DNA of 64,000 nucleotides, from assembly GCA_037367405.1 (NCBI GenBank), contig JAZKJV010000680.1:434001-498000 (forward strand). The letters run 5' to 3'. This stretch comes from Ottelia alismoides. Its lineage: Eukaryota > Streptophyta > Magnoliopsida > Alismatales > Hydrocharitaceae. The stretch's first letter is position 1. Every line of letters begins with the position of its first letter. A model generated the notes under the pieces. The model ran no database searches, was not told the DNA's origin, and saw only the letters and a program-made list of their open reading frames with translations. Position numbers and translations under genes: made by a program. Shown in pieces: positions 34,920 to 46,154 of this stretch.

Positions 34920-35913
34920 TGATGAGTTCGAAATAGCCGATGTTAATTGTCGTGAATTATTGTACGTTTTGATTAATGTCGTTTCGTTGTAGGCGGGCAA
35001 TCGGAATCGATCAAGAGATAACCACAATAAATTAATCAATTTTCAATCACGTGGTTGTTTTGTTTATTTTACATGGGCAAGTCCCAAGGTCAAACTCAAG
35101 GAGGCAAAGGAACAACCTAGAATAATGTCTACCAAAGTTCGTGCACAGTTTTCGAGAGAGTAATTTTTTGTTATTTTTAATGTAATTTGGGATGCAAAAT
35201 GCACATTAGGCCAATTTGAGGGACTAAAATGTAAAGATTAATCAAACAATGTCCGAAAAATCTAAAACTTGGCCAAGATGACAATAATGATGAAATGAAT
35301 GCTCTATAATTTTTTTTGAATTTTTGGATGCAAGAAAAATATTTTATGGGTTTTTGAATGTAAACAATGCGAATTACAATATTTAATTATAATAAATATT
35401 ACATCTATTTATTTTCAAAGGATAAAATTATCCAAGATCTACCACTATGTGGTCGATCTCAGAAAAATCCTAAACCTCAAAAATATGGGATTTTATGTCT
35501 ACTAAAAATTAAAGATAAAAAAGGCAAAATGATTTTTATCTGACAAATTAAGTACACAAATGCAGTTATTTTTAGGCACAATGTGAAATACAACTAATTA
35601 TATAATCAATGAATTTTTGGTAATTTTTCGAGCAATGGTTAATCACCTATGAATTTCCAAGCACAAAATGGGCAAAATATGTAATTTTCCAGAAAACAAT
35701 AATTTATTAATTAACCACAGATCAAAAAAAAGTCAAACATATGCCAAGATGTAGAGAATTAGTTGAAGAACAAAGTGCTATTTTTATAAAAATAAAATTA
35801 CGCAATAAAGAGGTTCAAAATAAGGGGAAACACAAGGGTCTGTTTGTAATATTACATAATATAAAATAAATATAAATGCAGTAGAAGGGCTAATGCATGA
35901 TTACCTAAACCTC

Positions 35914-35929
35914 GGGGGGGGGGGGGGGG
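35914..35929. repeat. Poly-G run in element B 3' LTR
   Basis: Sixteen G in a row where the 5' LTR has CCCCTAGGGGG (about 44753-44765). Either a post-insertion expansion or an assembly/sequencing artefact. Confidence 0.8.
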
Positions 35930-37175
35930 TTGCAAAATTCTCAAGAGGTCACGTGCCAGGCATGTGACCTTTGAGTAGCGGGGACTTCTTGGAAAAAGGC
36001 GAGAATCTGAGGTTGGCCTTTGCAATTTACCCTAGGGGTCACGTGCGTAGCACGTGACCCTAGGGTTGGAGGACTGCTGCACGAAATGGGCGTACCTAGA
36101 GGGGTGCCGATGAAAGTTCCACCAACGCACGTGCCTCGCACGTGGGCAGGGGCCTCGGGCTTCGTACCTAGCATTGGCTTGTGGCAGGGTGAGGTGGAGT
36201 CAGTGGAGGGGCAGCACCTCCTGTGGCAGTTTGAAGGAGTCAGAGGCATTGGTGATGTTGACAGACGTCGGTGGAGAAGACGTGCAGGTGGAGTAGCGGT
36301 CCAGTGAAGCTACTAGGTGAAGTCGTAGGTGGAGCAGCAGGGTCCGGCAGAGGCGTTGACGATGATGGAGAAAAACGGGCGAGGAGCTGGAGGTGATGGA
36401 GTTGTTAGAGCGGTGTCGTTGATGAAGGTGGAAGGTATCAGGGGGAATATGGTAGTGAGGGTAGTCGTTGGCTCAATGACGAGTTTCCAGAGCGGAGCAG
36501 CTCCACACGAGGACGATGGCAGTGCTGCAACAGTGGGATAAGCCCCCGGACCTCGCCGAGGAAGGAGGAGATGATGGTCTGTCACCCCCATAGCTCCTCC
36601 CTCACCGTGCAATTGGCGGATGAAGATCAAAGGACTGGCAGCGGTGGCTTTATAGCAGAGATGGAGATGGCGAACATGGAAAGGAGACGACGAGGCTCTG
36701 AACGAGGAAGGTGGTTGATTTGATTGGCGATAGGGAGTGATTAATTTCGTCGGAGGCTAAAATCGGGAAGGGATGTGGAGGAGATTTGACAAAGGTGGTG
36801 TGATTCGAGGGCTGGCGAAGATCAGGAATTGGGTTTGATTGAGGATTTCTTTGGAATCCGAAGGCAGTGATGGGCGCAGATTCGTATTTGGGAGATGCGG
36901 CTAGTCGTAGAAGGAAAGGGAGAAGGCAGTGGCGGTGTTTGTCCAGGGATGATGAGACAACGGAGATCACGAAGGAGGGCTGGGATTCGCGGGCGACGGC
37001 GGACAGTTTGGGAAATGGGAGGAAATGGAGGAAGGGGGTGGCGCACAGGTGTCGTCCGATAGGCCGAGATCGGATGACCCTAGTGCTGCCACGTGGCACT
37101 ATTTTTTTAATTTTTATTTGTTTAAAATTTTTTATTTTTTTAATAAAAATAAATGAAAATAAAATCCAAAATGGG

Positions 37176-37210
37176 TTACACATGGCAGCTCCAGGAGCTG
37201 CCACATGTCA
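37176..37210. repeat. Conserved LTR palindrome (element B 3' LTR)
   Basis: 17-bp arms around base 37193 with three mismatches near the outside. The core GGCAGCTCC / GGAGCTGCC is perfect. Equivalent of 722-758 in element A. Confidence 0.8.
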
Positions 37211-37286
37211 GCCGTAGAAAAATCAGAAAATAAATATAAAGAAAATTAAAAAAGAAATAGGAAATGACCTCAGATCAAAATATTTT

Positions 37287-37333
37287 CTTCATGAAAGTTT
37301 CTCTTCTTGATGAGATCTACAACTTTTATGAAG
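37287..37333. repeat. Conserved inverted repeat (element B 3' LTR)
   Basis: CTTCATGAAAGTTT and CAACTTTTATGAAG flank a region that contains TTGATGAGATCTA. It is a decayed version of 46108-46154. Confidence 0.7.
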
Positions 37334-38241
37334 AGACCAAAATCAAAATCGATCATTTTCATAAAGTGATATTTTTGGGGTTTCCCATTTACATAGACCA
37401 CCTTGATTTTTGATTTTTATAATTTTTTGTCATTTTAAACTAGATAAAAATCTTGAAAAAATATGATAAAATCAAAAATAAATATATACACATTAATCTT
37501 TTATTTGGATTATTAAGTAAGAAAAATAAGAAATAAAATAAAATACAAAAAAGACAATTTTTATACAGACAGTTAGTGAAGTCTCGGACTCAGTTAATTT
37601 CTTTGATTTCAAGCTCAGTTCAAATTTGGATTTTTGCACATTTTAATAAAACTTTCATCAAAGAAAATAAATAAAAAAGAAATAAAATAAAATGAGTCAA
37701 TTTATGTACATAAAATTATAGGTCAAAAAACTGCTAACATACAAAATGTACAAAAGGCCCAAAACCCAACTTTCACATATGAGCTCTGATTCACTTGAAC
37801 TTGGTCTTGTTTTGAAGGTATTTGAATGTACATTAGTTCAAAAGTGAGTAAGATCAAAATGGACATTGGATGAGGAAGATATTGATGTTTTAGTCTAGAA
37901 ATCCTAGAACTAGGATTTGGGTTTTTGGTCCACTTATTCAGGTTAGTGATTTTTTTGTATTTTTCATTTATTCTTGTTAGTAATATATACACAATGGAGT
38001 TGTTTCAGGTCATTTGGAGTTAGCATGAATTAGTTAAAAATAAGTCAATTAGGCTATTTTACAAGTCAATTGGACTGGGATTTTTGGCTTCTTATTTTGT
38101 GCAATAATAAGTGATAAAATGTCATTCTTATTAAAAGATGCATGAATGCTAATTATGCAGAATAAATGAAGAAATGCTAATGAATTCTAGGGATTAGATC
38201 TGAATTAATGACTTTTAGAGCGATAAATCTGAGATTCATCA

Positions 38242-38255
38242 TCCCCCTATACTTA
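38242..38255 (-). other. Element B polypurine tract
   Basis: Minus strand TAAGTATAGGGGGA directly before the 3' LTR start. Same core as the internal inverted-repeat array. Confidence 0.85.
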
Positions 38256-38790
38256 AACTATGCTCGTCCCTGAGCATCAAAAGCAATGCAATGTGGTGAA
38301 ATGAGATTCGGTTCCATACCAAGATCATGAGCTGAAGCCAAATGTTGTACATTGTCATGTGGAACTTGAAGAATTAATTCATCGATTTGAAGCTTCTAAA
38401 ATCCTATTTCTCGATGAAGTTCCTCTGAAAATTAGGTGGATTAAGGTCAAGTCCAGACCATTCTCGATTTTTGCTCATAACTCAGTTCAAAACCCAAGGA
38501 CTTTTCACAAATGCAAATGCATGTAATGCTAGATGAAGTGCAGCTGCATAAAATGTAGACACATTTTATAAAAAAATTTGTTTTTTTGTTTTTTTATTTG
38601 TTTTTTATTGAATTTTTTATGCAAAAATGAATAAGAAGCCATTTTTTAAAAAAAAATTGGTTAGACACAGTCAGTGTTAGTAGCAGAACTTTTTTTGTTT
38701 TTTTGTTAGCTACCCACCCCGTAAATACATATAGACTTATGCGAAAGTACGAGCTATGGGTAAAATATATACACATTATATATACACACC
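38256..38790 (-). other. Element B short 3' noncoding region
   Basis: Contains counterparts of the A and D 3' block, for example the match to CTTAATCCACCTAATTTTCAG at 38435-38455 on the minus strand. It is much shorter, about 0.5 kb, so the middle part of the block has been lost. A very AT-rich tract lies at about 38570-38710. Confidence 0.65.
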
Positions 38791-39147
38791 ACCTATACTT
38801 AAGGAGTGATGTGTCCTCAGAGCACAAGAAGCGTAAAGAAGACATGGCTCGGGCTAAGTATAAGAGAGTGAAAGAAAAAGAAAAGAACAAGATAGATCAA
38901 TCCCCCCTATACTTAGGCTGTGAACAGTCTAAGTATATAAGAAGAGCGAAAATGAGGTGGTCGGGATATGTGAATGAGGAGAGTATATACAGATGGGTAT
39001 CGGTTCCCCCTTTATTGGGCTCTGGTCAGCCTAAGTATTGAAGAAGGGTGGAAATGAGGCGATTGTGAGAAGGAGTTTGATCAGGAGAATGGCATGTACA
39101 CATGGCATCGGTCCCCCCCCCCATACTTAGATCTTGTCCTAAGTAGA
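38791..39147 (-). repeat. PPT-like inverted-repeat array (element B)
   Basis: Four units. 38791-38865 is the long-loop form: CCTATACTTAAGG ... GGGCTAAGTATAAG with GTGTCCTCAGAGCAC in the loop. 38902-38937 is CCCCCCTATACTTAGGCTG...CAGTCTAAGTATA. 39006-39040 is strongly decayed. 39110-39147 is a C-run, CATACTTAG...CTAAGTAGAGG. Read on the minus strand, each 3' arm can be followed by a G tract, as in element A. Order and the position of the long-loop unit agree with A and D. Confidence 0.8.
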
Positions 39148-39202
39148 GGAAGAAGATATACAAGGAGACCGATGGGGTCGGGGGGAGGGTGGGTAGCCGA
39201 GA

Positions 39203-42200
39203 TTAAGGTGGTATTTGGCTGATCTTCTTGTGAGCCTGTGGTGGGAGATCGTAATGATAAGAAGGAAATGAAGCATATGATTCCCAACTATTATCAGTGT
39301 TATCCTCAGAGAAATCATGCTGGATAGTAGATGAAGCGTATGAGTCAAATAGAAGATAACCATCATCGGAGTTATCCTCAGAGGAATAGTATTTGAAATT
39401 GGAGGCACTCCAGATATTCTTGTCTTTTAGTTTTTCAGTTGTTTTCTCAGAATTCATTCCTTCTTGAGATCAAGTGATTTGTCCTCAGATGAATACTCTG
39501 AAGCACCAGTCTCAGTCAGCTCATAAGAGATTATTCCAGTATATTTAATGAGACCAGGAGAATCGGCTTTGGACGAATAATAATGCAGAACGGGAGTCGT
39601 ACAACGGGAATCAAAGTTTGGATCCTTGCGAATATATGATTTTAGGACTTCCGAACAGACCTTACTCATGTAGATTACCTTTTCTGAACCTGATGAGGGA
39701 TCATCAGACGATTCCTTTTCTGAAAGGTCAGAAGTGACTTTCTTTTTAGATGGAGCAATCATTTTGTTTCATGAAGGTGTTGGTCCTTGGAGTGAGGTGT
39801 TGACACTTGAGTCTCCAGATGAATAACCATTGAAATTTTTCTCCTTGGTTGGTGTTCGTCCCACGTATTTGTTCTTAGTTTTCTTTATGTTTGTGCACTC
39901 CTGAGTTGGATTGATTTGGTCAAGGTAGTCAGAGAAGGTTGACTCAGGGTGAGCCCAAGCATATGTCTCAGGATCATATAAGAAACACTTTTCTATGGTG
40001 AGAGCCGCGGGAAATGGAACAGTGGGAAGAGTCTCTGCATGTTCATTTTCGATTGACTTGATGTTGGAGCATTCTTGTGTCAGGTTGATTTGATCAATGT
40101 GGTCAGAGGAGATTTCGGTCGTGTCGGGATGCACCCATACATAAGTCTCAAGATCATAATCGGAGTCATTCCCATGGTTAGAGATGCGGGAAATGGAATG
40201 GTGGGGAGATTCTCTAAGCCAATAGTCTCATCAACAACCGTTATCTCAGGTGAAGCAACGGGGTAGGGCTCTTCTACCGCTTGATGGTTATGGTTGTCGA
40301 GGGCTTCATGGGTTGCCTCAGAAAATCGTGGTTCCTCAAAGATTTGTTGAGATCGAAGTGCTTCCAATGCTGTAAAATTGATCTCCTAAGTCTCACACTC
40401 AATAATTGCTTTAGCCAATGCCAAGAATGGTTTTCCGAGAATGATTGGAGACTGGTTGAATTCTCCTTAATGCTCAATATCAATGATCGTGAAGTCCACT
40501 TTGAGGGGAGCACCTTGGAATGTAATGATGACCGAAATGGTTCCTCTCGGCTGCTTTATCGATAGATCAGCAAGTTGAACGATCTCTCATATTTTGCTGA
40601 TAGGTCCGAGTTTGAGCTCGTTAAATACATATGTCAGGATGATATTAATTGGTGAGTCATCATTAATTGAAGCATGGGTAAATATTGTGTCTTTGATTCC
40701 ACAGTCAAATCTGGGCAACCGCTTTACTATGCGGCGCTTGGTTTTTCTCCTCAACGCCAAGGAGGAGGCCATTGAGAAGATATGTCTTTCAGTTGTTCTT
40801 ATATTGCCTGACTTTTTCATCATTAATTTCTCCATTACAAATCCTTTAAGGTCGGGGAAGTGTTCAATGACCTGTATAAAGGGAAGTTCAAAAATCAACC
40901 TTTTCTCCAGTGCTTTCCGTAAAGCAGGATCCAATTTCTTCAGATCTTCTTCAGTTTCAATTTTTATGTATTTTTCTGGATTTTCATTTTTTGAGTGTTT
41001 TTTATTATTTTAATTTATTTGGTTTTCTGTGTGGTGTGTGGATGTTGTGTTTTCCATAGATGAGGAGGGGCTTTGATGTACAGAGTGAGAATCAAAGTCA
41101 GAGTTATTCCTAGAAGAGTAATATGCAGAAGTGTCGTTGTCCGAGTCATCCCTAGGGTGAATATAATCCATGGGTTTCTGAATATCCTCAAGTTTCTCAA
41201 CATTATATCCATTTATTTCATCTTTCATACCCGAGCATCCGCAAAATGAAATTAGTCGAATTTTGAATTTTTCATCCCTCAATTCATATCTCTTACTTAT
41301 CCTCGAAATGTCTTACTCCAAAGAATTTTTAGGAATAGTCTGTGTGGTTTCGAATTTAAGATCCAGTCATTGCATCCTCCATCTTCATGTATGACCTGGG
41401 AGAAGATTCTCTTAAAATATCCATTGTATGATCGTTCGAAATTTTCTCCTTAAAAACCTAGAAAGGAGTATGCTCAATAGGATAAAAACCATAAGTCTCA
41501 TGGTGTGATTCAGAACAATTGAGTCCATTCCCTTGGCCAAATATGCTGGTGGATTGTCACGGTTAATCCAAGATGGAAGATTATTAGGTGCGGACCAATC
41601 TTTTTGATATTTTCAGACCTCCATTTTATTCCCAATGGTCAAATTTAGTTGTGGATTTGTGAAATATTGACCTGTTTCAATAATATGGCTAGGAGAGATT
41701 GAAGTCAATTGGAGTTGTTGTCTTAGTCGGTCATTCATCTCAAAAAAGTTTGATATTCAAATGATTCGTGATTTCTGACGGGTAATGGGTCAATCCGAGA
41801 TGGTAGTTGCTCATTTGTGTTCAAGGGTGGAAGATGTGAATAAGTGTTAAATTTGATCATATTGTTAGAATCTCCCATGAATGATGGATTGACATTTACA
41901 GAATATGAAGGATGTATTGTACGATCAGAATATAGAGGATTGACATACAAAGAAGTGAAGAGCTTGGTTGGTTGTTTCTTTGTATGATTCGAATACAAAG
42001 GATTGTCATTCATGAAGTAGATCAGATTTGTAGAGAGGGTTAGATCTATTGGTCGGTGAGAGTCTCTTGTGGAAGTTGGATGATGTGTAGTTGGAGGAGG
42101 TTTTGAAGCTTTGGGTCTAACCTATACGAATTCATTTTCATAGTATAGCTTTGATGGATACTCAGACAAATATTCTGCTTTTGAAAAAGCTGACATAATG

Positions 42201-42307
42201 AATGATGATTTGGGTTTGTCCGAGATGAATTTATTTTCATAATACGGATCTGTAGGGTACATGGACAAAAGTTCCATAATTTTCGAAGGAGGTTTATTGG
42301 TTGACAT
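39203..42307 (-). pseudogene. Element B protein region with degenerate protease-like domain
   Basis: Minus strand. It starts MSTNKPPSKIMELL (42307), with repeated Tyr-rich YPTDPYYENKF / YPSKLYYENEF units, then a poorly conserved middle. The part homologous to element A starts DPALRKALEKRLIFELPFIQVIEHFPDLKGFV (40934). Protease-like core 40400-40680: INDDSPINI, VQLADLSIKQPRG, SVIITFQGAPLKVDFTIIDIE, SPIILGKPFLALAKAI. The catalytic triad position reads NDD (40656-40664) instead of D-[ST]-G. Downstream are a tandem duplication of about 60 codons and an acidic C-terminus, EKVIYMSKVCSEVLKSYI...HYYSS (39454-39762), then KYYSSEDNSDD to the end near 39203. Several stops and shifts. Role unknown. Confidence 0.8.
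39870..40225 (-). repeat. Tandem duplication inside element B protein region
   Basis: Two consecutive units offset by 174-180 bp. Protein forms: LPTVPFPAALTI..YDPETYAWAHPESTF..DYLDQINPTQECTNIK, and LPTIPFPASLTM..HPDTTEISSDHIDQINLTQECSNIK. Element A has one unit, recognised as ELDTTFVDCLDHFGDLTQEPNNAK. Confidence 0.8.
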
Positions 42308-43764
42308 AATAGATCTTGATAAGGATGTTCAAGTGCTTAGGATATTCAATAGAAGAAACCTTAACTGTTTCAGATCAAGAAAGGAGAGTGATGTCACAAG
42401 TGTGCAGTTTTTGATATTCGAAATTGGTTTACGCACACCAATATAAATACAAACCAAACCCCAGGTTCACCAACTCACATAATGAAGCCGCAAGAGTTCA
42501 GCAATTTATCTTTTCAATTTTAAGTTAGTTATAAATCAATCTTGGAAAGAATTTAGCAAGTTGTTTGGTGTCGACAATTTTCTTAATGATTAGCCTGAAT
42601 TCTTACGACTAGTTGCACCTACTTTCAGCAAGTATGGGTGTAAGTACAAACCTTAAAACGGCTACCCGTGTTACTTAAGGATAGAGCCTTACACAATGTC
42701 CTTTAAACCACCCACTCTGCTAAGGAAATCCGGACCTCACTGAGAAGTAGCTAATCATTTTTATAGAATTAGTAGTCAATATGAAAATCTGGATTTGGGC
42801 TCTAGCCTTAAGTGTCGTCTCTTGCTCACTCAAACAAATAAAAGAATCCAAGGTCGGGGTTGCTCTCCCACAAAAATTCTTGATTTTATGGGTTAATTAA
42901 AGTTGGCTATATTTAGCAGTCCCAATTTTAATTAGACGATCACTGAAAAATTAAGTGAGCACAAATACACGTTTATCGTCCAGTCGTAATTTCCTTTAAA
43001 ATCACATGAAAAAACAGGAGGGAGAAATTGACACGTGAAACAATGATGTATGCTCAGATAGAAGACTTACAGTGATTCCTCGCAATCTCCATGTGGGATG
43101 CAATATAAAAATTGAAAAATTAATTTATATGAATGCAAGCCGATGAAAATTGCATCAAGTAGAAAGTTCTATTAGCTGGGAAGAATTGAGTTAAATTTTT
43201 GACTAAGTTGAACGATCTAATGTGCATCTCGATTAAAGTGCAGTGTGGTCCTAAGTTCTACGAGCACAAGCAAAAATTTAAAAGCTCTAATAGCCATATG
43301 TGCAGGTCTATCCTAAGCACCACTCAAGTAGAGCACCATCCTCACCGGAGAGTGAAACAGGCCACGACACACCACAGAAAAGCTTGAGGGTTTTTTATAC
43401 ATGCGAGAGTCCAAACAGACATTGCTATAAATGAGAAAATAATTACAGAAATTAAAATTGCAGAAATATAAATCCTAGACTCTACGCTTTTTCACGATTT
43501 GACTCGATCTTAATTTTTAATGCAGCTTTTCAGAAGTCGGTGAAGATGCATCAGTTTTCGAAAACCGCTCCACGTACGTCGGGTACATCGCAAGAAAAAT
43601 AAGAGAGAGAGTGTAAGTGAGTAACACAAGCATTAATCAAAAATAAAAAAGGAAATAAATGCAGAAAAGAGGGAAAATATGGAAAATATACAGTGAAGAT
43701 TTGGGGGTCAGACTACTCGAATAAAGAAAATCGAAAAAAATAGACAAAATCTAAGTCATTTCCC
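42308..43764 (-). other. Element B leader
   Basis: Noncoding leader with the conserved hairpin (minus GGGAGAGCAACCCC, 42856-42869). It is followed on the minus strand by a GAG-rich stretch and GGCTAGAGCCCAAATCCAG, matching element A at about 4752-4765. Confidence 0.7.
42856..42869 (-). promoter_or_regulatory. Conserved leader hairpin (element B)
   Basis: GGGAGAGCAACCCC on the minus strand. One base different from the element A copy. Confidence 0.55.
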
Positions 43765-43782
43765 TCCCTGGCAATGGTGCCA
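43765..43782 (-). other. Element B primer-binding site (tRNA-Asp type)
   Basis: Minus strand TGGCACCATTGCCAGGGA, two bases after the LTR end. Three differences from the Asp-type site. Confidence 0.85.
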
Positions 43783-45998
43783 TCCGACGAGTCCAAAATA
43801 GTCGATGTAAATTATCGTGAATTATCAGACGTTTTGATTAATGTTGTTTCATTGTAGGTGGGCAATCGGAATCGATCAAGAGATAACCACAATAAATTAA
43901 TCAATTTTTAATCACATGGTTGTTTTGTTTATTTTACTTGGGCAAGTCCTAAGGTCGAACTCAAGGAGGCAAAGGAACAACCTAGAATAATGTCTATCAA
44001 AGTTCGTGCACGGTTTTCAAGACAGTATTTTTTTGCTATTTTTAATGCAATTTGGGATGCAAAATGCACATTAGGCCAATTTGAGGGAGTAAAATGTAAA
44101 GATTAATCAAACAATGTCTGAAAAATTTGAAACTTGGCCACGATGACAATAATGATGAAATGAATGCTCTGTACTTTTTTTAGAATTTTTGGATCAAGAA
44201 AAATATTTTATGGATTTTTGAATGTAAACAATGTGAATTTCAATATTTAATTATAATAAATAATAAATATATTTATTTTCAAGGGATAAAATTAACCAAG
44301 ATCTATCACTAGGTGATCGATCTCAGAAAAAATCTAAACCTCAAAAATACAGGATTTAATGTCTATTAAAAATTAAAGATTGAAATAGGAAAATGATTTT
44401 TATCGGGCAAATTAAGCATGCAAGTGCAGTTATTTTTGGGCACAATGTGAAATTCAACTAATTATACAATCAGTGAATTTTGGCAACTAATTATGAATTC
44501 CCAAGCACAGAATGGGCAAAATATGCAATTTTCCACAAAATAATAATTTATTAATTAATCACAGATCACAAAAATGTCAAATATATGCCAAGATGTAGAG
44601 AATTAGTTGAAGAACAAAGTGCTATTTTTATATAAAAAATGATGCATTTATGAGGTTCAAAATAAGGGGGAAATACAACGGTCGGTTTGCAGTATTACAT
44701 AATATAAAATAAATATAAATGTTGTAGAAGGGCTAATACATGATTACCTAAACCCCTAGGGGGTTTTGCAAAGTTCTCAAGAGGTCACGTGCCAGGCACG
44801 CGACCTTTGAGTAGCGGGGACTTCTTGGAAATAGACGAGAATATGAGGTCGGCTTCTGCAATTTACCCTAGCGGTCACGTGCTACGGGTTGGAGGAGTGC
44901 TGTGCGAAATGGGCGGACCTGGAGGGGTGCCGATGCAAAGTTCCTTTAACGCATGTACCTCGCACGTACACGGCGACCTCAGGCTTCGTTCCCGGCGTTG
45001 GCTTACGGTGGGGTGAGGCGGAGTTGGTGGAGGGGCATCGCCTCCTACATCGGTCGAAGGTGACAGAGGCATTGGTGATGTTGGCAGACACCGGTGGAGA
45101 AGACGTGCAGGTGGAGCAGCGGTCCGGTGAAGCTGTTGGGCGAAGTCGTGGGTGGAGCAGCAGGGTCCGGCGGAGGCGTTGGCGATGATGGAGAAACACG
45201 GGCGAGGAGCTGGAGGCGACAGAGTTATCGGAGCGGTGTCATGTATGAAGATGGAAGGTATCAGGGGAAGATGGTAGAGAGGGTAGTCGTTGGCTCAACG
45301 GTGAGTTGCCGGAGCATAGCAGCTCCGTGCAAGGACGATGGCGATGCTGCAACGGTTGGCTAAGCCCCCGGACCTCGCCAAGGAAGGAGGAGATGATGGT
45401 ATGTCACCCCGTAGCTCCTCCCTCACCGTGCAATCAGCAGATGAAGATCAAAGGACTGGCGGCGATGGCTTTATAGCAGATATGGAGATGGAGAACATGG
45501 AAAGGAGGCAGCGGGGCTCTGAACGAGGAAAGTGATCGATCTGATTGGCGGCGAGGAGTGATTGATTTTGTCGGACGCTAAAATCGGGAAGGGATCTGAA
45601 GGGGATTTGACAAAGGTGGCGTGATTCGAGGGTCGACGAAGATCAGGAATTGGGTTTGATTGAGGATTTGTTTGGAATCCGGAGACGGCGATGGGCGCAG
45701 ATCCGTATTTGGGAGAGGCGGCTGGTTGTAGAAGGAAAGGGAGAAGGTGGTGGAGGTGTTCGTCCAGGGATGAGGAGGCAACGGAGATCGTGGAGAAGGG
45801 CCTGGATTCTCGGGTGATGGCGGACAGTTTGGGAAAGGGGAGGAAATAGAGGAAGGGGGTGGCGCACAAGTGACGTCCGATCGGCCGAGATCGGACCACC
45901 CTAGTGTTGCCACGTTGCACTATTTTTTTTAATTTTTATTATTTTTAATTTTTTTAATTTTTTAATAAAAATAAATGAAAATAAAATAAAAAAATGGG

Positions 45999-46033
45999 TG
46001 ACACGTGGTGGCTCCAGGAGCTGCCATGTGTCA
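45999..46033. repeat. Conserved LTR palindrome (element B 5' LTR)
   Basis: 17-bp arms around base 46016 with no outright mismatch: 14 Watson-Crick and three G.T pairs. Outer arms GTGACACG... and ...TGTGTCA. Confidence 0.85.
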
Positions 46034-46107
46034 GCCCCAGAAAAATCGGAAAATAAATACAAAGAAAATTCAAAAAGAAATAGGAAATGACTCGGATCGA
46101 AAAAATT

Positions 46108-46154
46108 CTTCACGAAAGTTGCTCATCTAGATGAGATCTACAACTTTCATGAAG
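46108..46154. repeat. Compound inverted repeat (element B 5' LTR)
   Basis: CTTCACGAAAGTTG (46108-46121) and CAACTTTCATGAAG (46141-46154) pair over 14 bp with one wobble. Between them is the perfect palindrome CTCATCTAGATGAG (46122-46135) plus five bases. Confidence 0.85.

Larger units (their letters stand above)
34920..38241 (-). repeat. Element B 3' LTR (3322 bp)
   Basis: Minus strand begins TGATGAATCTCAGATTTATC at 38241, after the polypurine tract, and ends ...CGAACTCATCA at 34920. Pairs with 43785-47069. Contains a 16-G run (35914-35929) absent from the 5' LTR, a GC-rich section (about 35930-37090), and the two conserved hairpins. Confidence 0.94.

Noticed and set aside
37176..37210. LTR palindrome considered as a miRNA precursor
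   Set aside because: The stem is only about 17 bp with a one-base loop, too short for a typical plant precursor. No evidence of small RNAs can be drawn from sequence alone.
36650..37217. Frames of 116-184 codons on both strands in the B 3' LTR and their 5' LTR counterparts
   Set aside because: Overlapping opposite-strand frames in a GC-rich LTR section; no domain, and reading frames differ between the LTRs.
40594..41013. Plus-strand frame of 139 codons
   Set aside because: Antisense shadow of the element B protease-like region on the minus strand.
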